A stretch of DNA of 64,000 nt from Duganella sp. Root1480D1 (GTDB lineage Bacteria > Pseudomonadota > Gammaproteobacteria > Burkholderiales > Burkholderiaceae_D), in assembly GCF_001427305.1 (NCBI RefSeq), contig NZ_LMFZ01000045.1, forward strand, positions 122,598 through 186,597, given 5' to 3'. Below are positions 61,333-64,000 of the stretch, in pieces. The position numbers were made by a program, and so were the translations under genes. The stretch's first letter is position 1. Every line of letters begins with the position of its first letter. The notes beneath the pieces were generated by a model that had not been told where the DNA came from, searched no databases, and saw only the letters and a program-made list of their open reading frames with translations.

Positions 61333-62510
61333 CACACCACCTCGAACAGGCCTGCCGCACCCTGGCCGCCACCGATGCACATGGTGACCACCACATATTT
61401 CACACCGCGGCGCCTGCCTTCGATCAGCGCGTGGCCGACCATGCGCGCGCCGGAGACGCCGTAAGGATGGCCGACCGCAATGGCGCCGCCGTTGACGTTC
61501 AAGCGCTCCATCGGGATGCCCAGCTTGTCGGCGCAATACAGCACCTGCACCGCGAAAGCTTCATTCAATTCCCACAGGCCGATGTCTTCCACCTTCATGC
61601 CGGCGCGCGCCAGCAACTTTGGCACAGCGAACACCGGACCGATGCCCATTTCATCCGGTTCGCAACCTGCGACGGCAAAGCCGCGGAAAATGCCGAGCGG
61701 CTGCAAGCCTTTGGCGGCTGCCATGCGGTCGCTCATCACGATGGCGCAGGAAGCACCGTCGGAGAACTGGCTGGCATTGCCGGCGCTGATCACCCCGCCC
61801 GGAATCGCGGTGCGGATGCCGCGCACGGCTTCGATCGTCGTGTCGGCGCGAATGCCTTCGTCTGCCGCGACAGTCACTTCACGCGTGCCAAGCATGCCTG
61901 TCGATCTATCGGCCACACCCATGGTCACGGTCATCGGCACAATCTCGGCGTCGAAGCACCCTGCGGCCTGCGCGGCGGCAGCGCGTTGCTGGCTCTGCAC
62001 GCCATATTCATCCTGCCGCTCTTTCGGGACGCCGTAACGCCTGGCCACGATTTCCGCGGTCTGCAGCATCGGCAGGTAGATCGCTGGCTTGTGCTCATTC
62101 AGCCACACGTCCTGGTACATGTGCAGGTTCATCTCCTGCTGCACGCAGGAGATCGATTCCACGCCGCCGGCGGCAAAGATCTCGCCTTCGCCCGCCAGCA
62201 CGCGCTGAGCGGCGCTGGCGATGGTCTGCAGGCCGGAGGAGCAGAAACGGTTGACGGTCATGCCTGGCACGCTGACCGGGGCCCCGCCACGCAGGGCGAT
62301 CTGGCGCGCGATATTGCCGCCGGTCGCGCCTTCGGGATTGGCACAGCCCATGATCACGTCTTCCAGCTCGCCCGCTTCGATGCCGGCGCGCTCCAGCGCC
62401 GCCTGCAGCACGTGGCCGCCCAGCGTGGCGCCATGGGTCATGTTGAAGGCGCCCTTCCATGACTTGGCCAAGCCGGTGCGGGCGGTTGAAACGATGACTG
62501 CGTCGGTCAT
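61332..62510 (-). CDS. Acetyl-CoA C-acyltransferase (thiolase)
   Basis: This 392-residue thiolase cleaves 3-ketoacyl-CoA in beta-oxidation. The nucleophilic cysteine is C90 in NRFCSSG; the second histidine is in GHPYGVSG and the final cysteine in CIGGGQG. ATG 62510 follows AGGAGA by five bases. It is the first gene of the thiolase to GNAT operon. Its upstream gap, shared with the MFS transporter, holds an inverted repeat resembling TetR-type operators. Confidence 0.93.
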   Translation of the reverse strand: MTDAVIVSTARTGLAKSWKGAFNMTHGATLGGHVLQAALERAGIEAGELEDVIMGCANPEGATGGNIARQIALRGGAPVSVPGMTVNRFCSSGLQTIASAAQRVLAGEGEIFAAGGVESISCVQQEMNLHMYQDVWLNEHKPAIYLPMLQTAEIVARRYGVPKERQDEYGVQSQQRAAAAQAAGCFDAEIVPMTVTMGVADRSTGMLGTREVTVAADEGIRADTTIEAVRGIRTAIPGGVISAGNASQFSDGASCAIVMSDRMAAAKGLQPLGIFRGFAVAGCEPDEMGIGPVFAVPKLLARAGMKVEDIGLWELNEAFAVQVLYCADKLGIPMERLNVNGGAIAVGHPYGVSGARMVGHALIEGRRRGVKYVVVTMCIGGGQGAAGLFEVV

Positions 62511-62553
62511 GAAGGTCTCCTGAGTGATTTGTTTCGAACCAGCATAGCACAGC

Positions 62554-62575
62554 TTTAGCACGGTCGTTCGCTAAA
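62554..62575. promoter_or_regulatory. Inverted repeat, candidate TetR-type operator for the thiolase operon
   Basis: TTTAGC (62554-62559) and GCTAAA (62570-62575) flank a ten-base centre, 44 bases upstream of the thiolase ATG. Spacing and position fit a TetR-family repressor of fatty-acid genes such as PsrA-like proteins. No such repressor gene lies in the window. A direct repeat GTGTAAGTTT follows nearby. Confidence 0.35.
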
Positions 62576-62695
62576 TTGTTTGCCGTGTAAGTTTTGTGTA
62601 AGTTTCAAGCAAGCATGACGTAAGGAACCGGGTCCAGACTCCATCCTGCCGTTGAAGCATTTGAAATACACACTACACAACTGGAGACAAGCAAA

Positions 62696-64000
62696 ATGGC
62701 AATTAGTTCTAGCACCGCCGACGGGCGGAGCATCGGCAGCGGCAAATCCGCGCCGATGACCAAGGAAGAGAAGAAGGTCATCTTCGCCTCTTCGCTCGGT
62801 ACCGTGTTTGAATGGTACGACTTTTATCTTTACGGTTCGCTGGCATCGATCATCGCCAAGCAGTTCTTCGTCGGCGACCCGACCACCTCCTTCATTTTCG
62901 CGCTGCTGGCCTTCGCTGCCGGCTTCATTGTGCGCCCCTTCGGCGCCATCGTGTTCGGCCGCCTGGGCGACATGATCGGCCGTAAATACACCTTCCTGGT
63001 CACCATCCTGATCATGGGTATGTCCACCTTCATCGTCGGCTTGCTGCCCAATTACGCCAGCATCGGCGTGGCGGCGCCGATCATCCTGGTGACGCTGCGC
63101 CTGCTGCAAGGCCTGGCGCTGGGCGGCGAGTACGGCGGTGCGGCAACCTATGTGGCCGAACATGCGCCGCACGGCAAGCGCGGCCTGTTCACCGCCTGGA
63201 TCCAGACCACGGCAACGCTGGGCTTCTTCCTGTCGCTGCTGGTGATCCTGGCCTGCCGCAATTCGATGCCGCTGGAAGAGTTCGAATCCTGGGGCTGGCG
63301 CATTCCATTCCTGGTGTCGGTGGCACTGCTGGGCATCTCGGTGTGGATCCGCCTGTCGATGAACGAGTCCCCTGCTTTTGCCAAGATGAAGGCGGAAGGC
63401 AAGACTTCCAAGGCACCGCTGAGCGAAGCGTTCGGCCAGTGGAAAAACCTGAAGATCGTGATCTTCGCGCTGATCGGCCTGACCATGGGCCAGGCGGTGG
63501 TGTGGTACACCGGCCAGTTCTACGCGCTGTTCTTCATGATCCAGACGCTGAAGATGGACATCGCTACCGCCAACATCCTGATCGCCATTGCGCTGATCCT
63601 GGCGACGCCGTTCTTCATCTTCTTCGGCAGCCTGTCCGACAAGATCGGCCGCAAATGGATCATCCTGGGCGGCTGCCTGATTGCAGCGGCCACCTATTTC
63701 CCGCTGTTTGGCGCCCTGACCCACTACGGCAACCCGCAACTGGAAGCGGCCATCAAGAATTCGCCGGTGGTGGTGGTGGCTGATCCTGCGTCCTGCCACT
63801 TCCAGTTCAATGCCACCGGTGAGAAGAAATTCCCATCGTCCTGCGATATCGCCACGTCCATGCTGTCCAAGGCATCGGTGGCCTACACCCGCCAGGATGC
63901 GCCTGCCGGCAGCGTGGCCGTGATCAAGGTCGGCGACAAGGAAGTGCAGTCGTTCAACGCCACCATGACTGCCGATGGACTGAACTTCGACGCGGCCTCG
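62696..64000 (+). CDS. MFS transporter, metabolite:H+ symporter (MHS) family (cut by window edge)
   Basis: The frame remains open at the right edge after 435 codons. The N-terminal signature GTVFEWYDFYLYGSLA identifies the MHS group of the major facilitator superfamily, which imports organic acids such as ketoglutarate, proline or shikimate. The loop DMIGRKYTFL is also typical, and LGGEYGGAATYVAEHAP is the group's helix-5 signature. About nine membrane helices are visible. From about residue 360 a non-membrane region rich in small residues (with two cysteines near 368 and 382) interrupts the usual pattern, as in some longer betaproteobacterial members. GGAGA lies eight to nine bases before the ATG. 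Confidence 0.88.
   Translation, partial: MAISSSTADGRSIGSGKSAPMTKEEKKVIFASSLGTVFEWYDFYLYGSLASIIAKQFFVGDPTTSFIFALLAFAAGFIVRPFGAIVFGRLGDMIGRKYTFLVTILIMGMSTFIVGLLPNYASIGVAAPIILVTLRLLQGLALGGEYGGAATYVAEHAPHGKRGLFTAWIQTTATLGFFLSLLVILACRNSMPLEEFESWGWRIPFLVSVALLGISVWIRLSMNESPAFAKMKAEGKTSKAPLSEAFGQWKNLKIVIFALIGLTMGQAVVWYTGQFYALFFMIQTLKMDIATANILIAIALILATPFFIFFGSLSDKIGRKWIILGGCLIAAATYFPLFGALTHYGNPQLEAAIKNSPVVVVADPASCHFQFNATGEKKFPSSCDIATSMLSKASVAYTRQDAPAGSVAVIKVGDKEVQSFNATMTADGLNFDAAS

Noticed and set aside
62555..63799. A 414-codon minus-strand frame opposite the MFS transporter.
   Set aside because: Gln/His/Gly-rich shadow; the plus frame has the MHS signature and a ribosome-binding site.

Overview
The window reads as a chromosomal segment of a GC-rich betaproteobacterium, most like Burkholderiales/Oxalobacteraceae (Massilia-type). 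The grounds are the conserved mltG-tmk-holB-pilZ-tatD order with ygfZ divergent from mltG, a stand-alone EF-G gene, an OsmC-YcaO fusion, LysR-paired oxidoreductases and MASE1/CHASE hybrid kinases. This assignment is inferred from gene content. No rRNA or tRNA gene, insertion sequence, integrase or CRISPR array was recognised, and no gap without a gene exceeds about 200 bases.

1-9.5 kb is a defence island: the 3' end of hsdR, then hsdM, hsdS with a C-terminal extension, an AAA ATPase and an HNH nuclease, all joined by 1-4 base overlaps or short gaps. An AT-rich gene for a NucS-like nuclease follows. Beyond it lie an orphan small antitoxin and an unknown zinc/HNH-like protein on the other strand. 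The ATPase-HNH pair looks like the PtuA/PtuB (Septu) logic embedded in a type I restriction operon.

9.7-26.5 kb holds a LysR/NAD(P)-oxidoreductase divergon with a perfect 14-bp palindrome on the LysR start. It is followed by OsmC-YcaO, an orphan propeller-type sensor kinase, an AI-2E family permease with a soluble tail, a discoidin/di-heme lipoprotein, a dkgB/LysR divergon, rlhA and a small unknown gene. 26.5-33.1 kb is signalling: a MASE1-CHASE-PAS hybrid kinase, a small outer-membrane barrel candidate and a degenerate-GGDEF/EAL phosphodiesterase.

33.2-46.1 kb is on the minus strand: fusA, then an eight-gene sugar operon. Read from its promoter side it is GH2 glycosidase, a 1258-residue GH/glycosyltransferase/UGM-like flavoprotein reading frame, dgoD, dgoK, dgoA, galM, SMP-30 lactonase and flavin reductase. 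It encodes most of the De Ley-Doudoroff route from galactose to pyruvate and glyceraldehyde-3-phosphate. Galactose dehydrogenase, transporter and regulator are not in the window. The large frame carries a strong internal ribosome-binding site exactly at the GH/GT junction.

46.2-56 kb carries small proteins, a PRMT-like methyltransferase, an ankyrin protein and the tatD/pilZ/holB/tmk/mltG block, interrupted by an acetyltransferase and a hendecad-repeat tail-anchored protein. ygfZ, DUF4936 and NRDE genes lie opposite. 56-62.5 kb is a beta-oxidation-like operon (thiolase, acyl-CoA dehydrogenase, Dabb, two SDRs, an MDR reductase, GNAT) with a candidate TetR-type operator. The window ends inside an MHS-family transporter.
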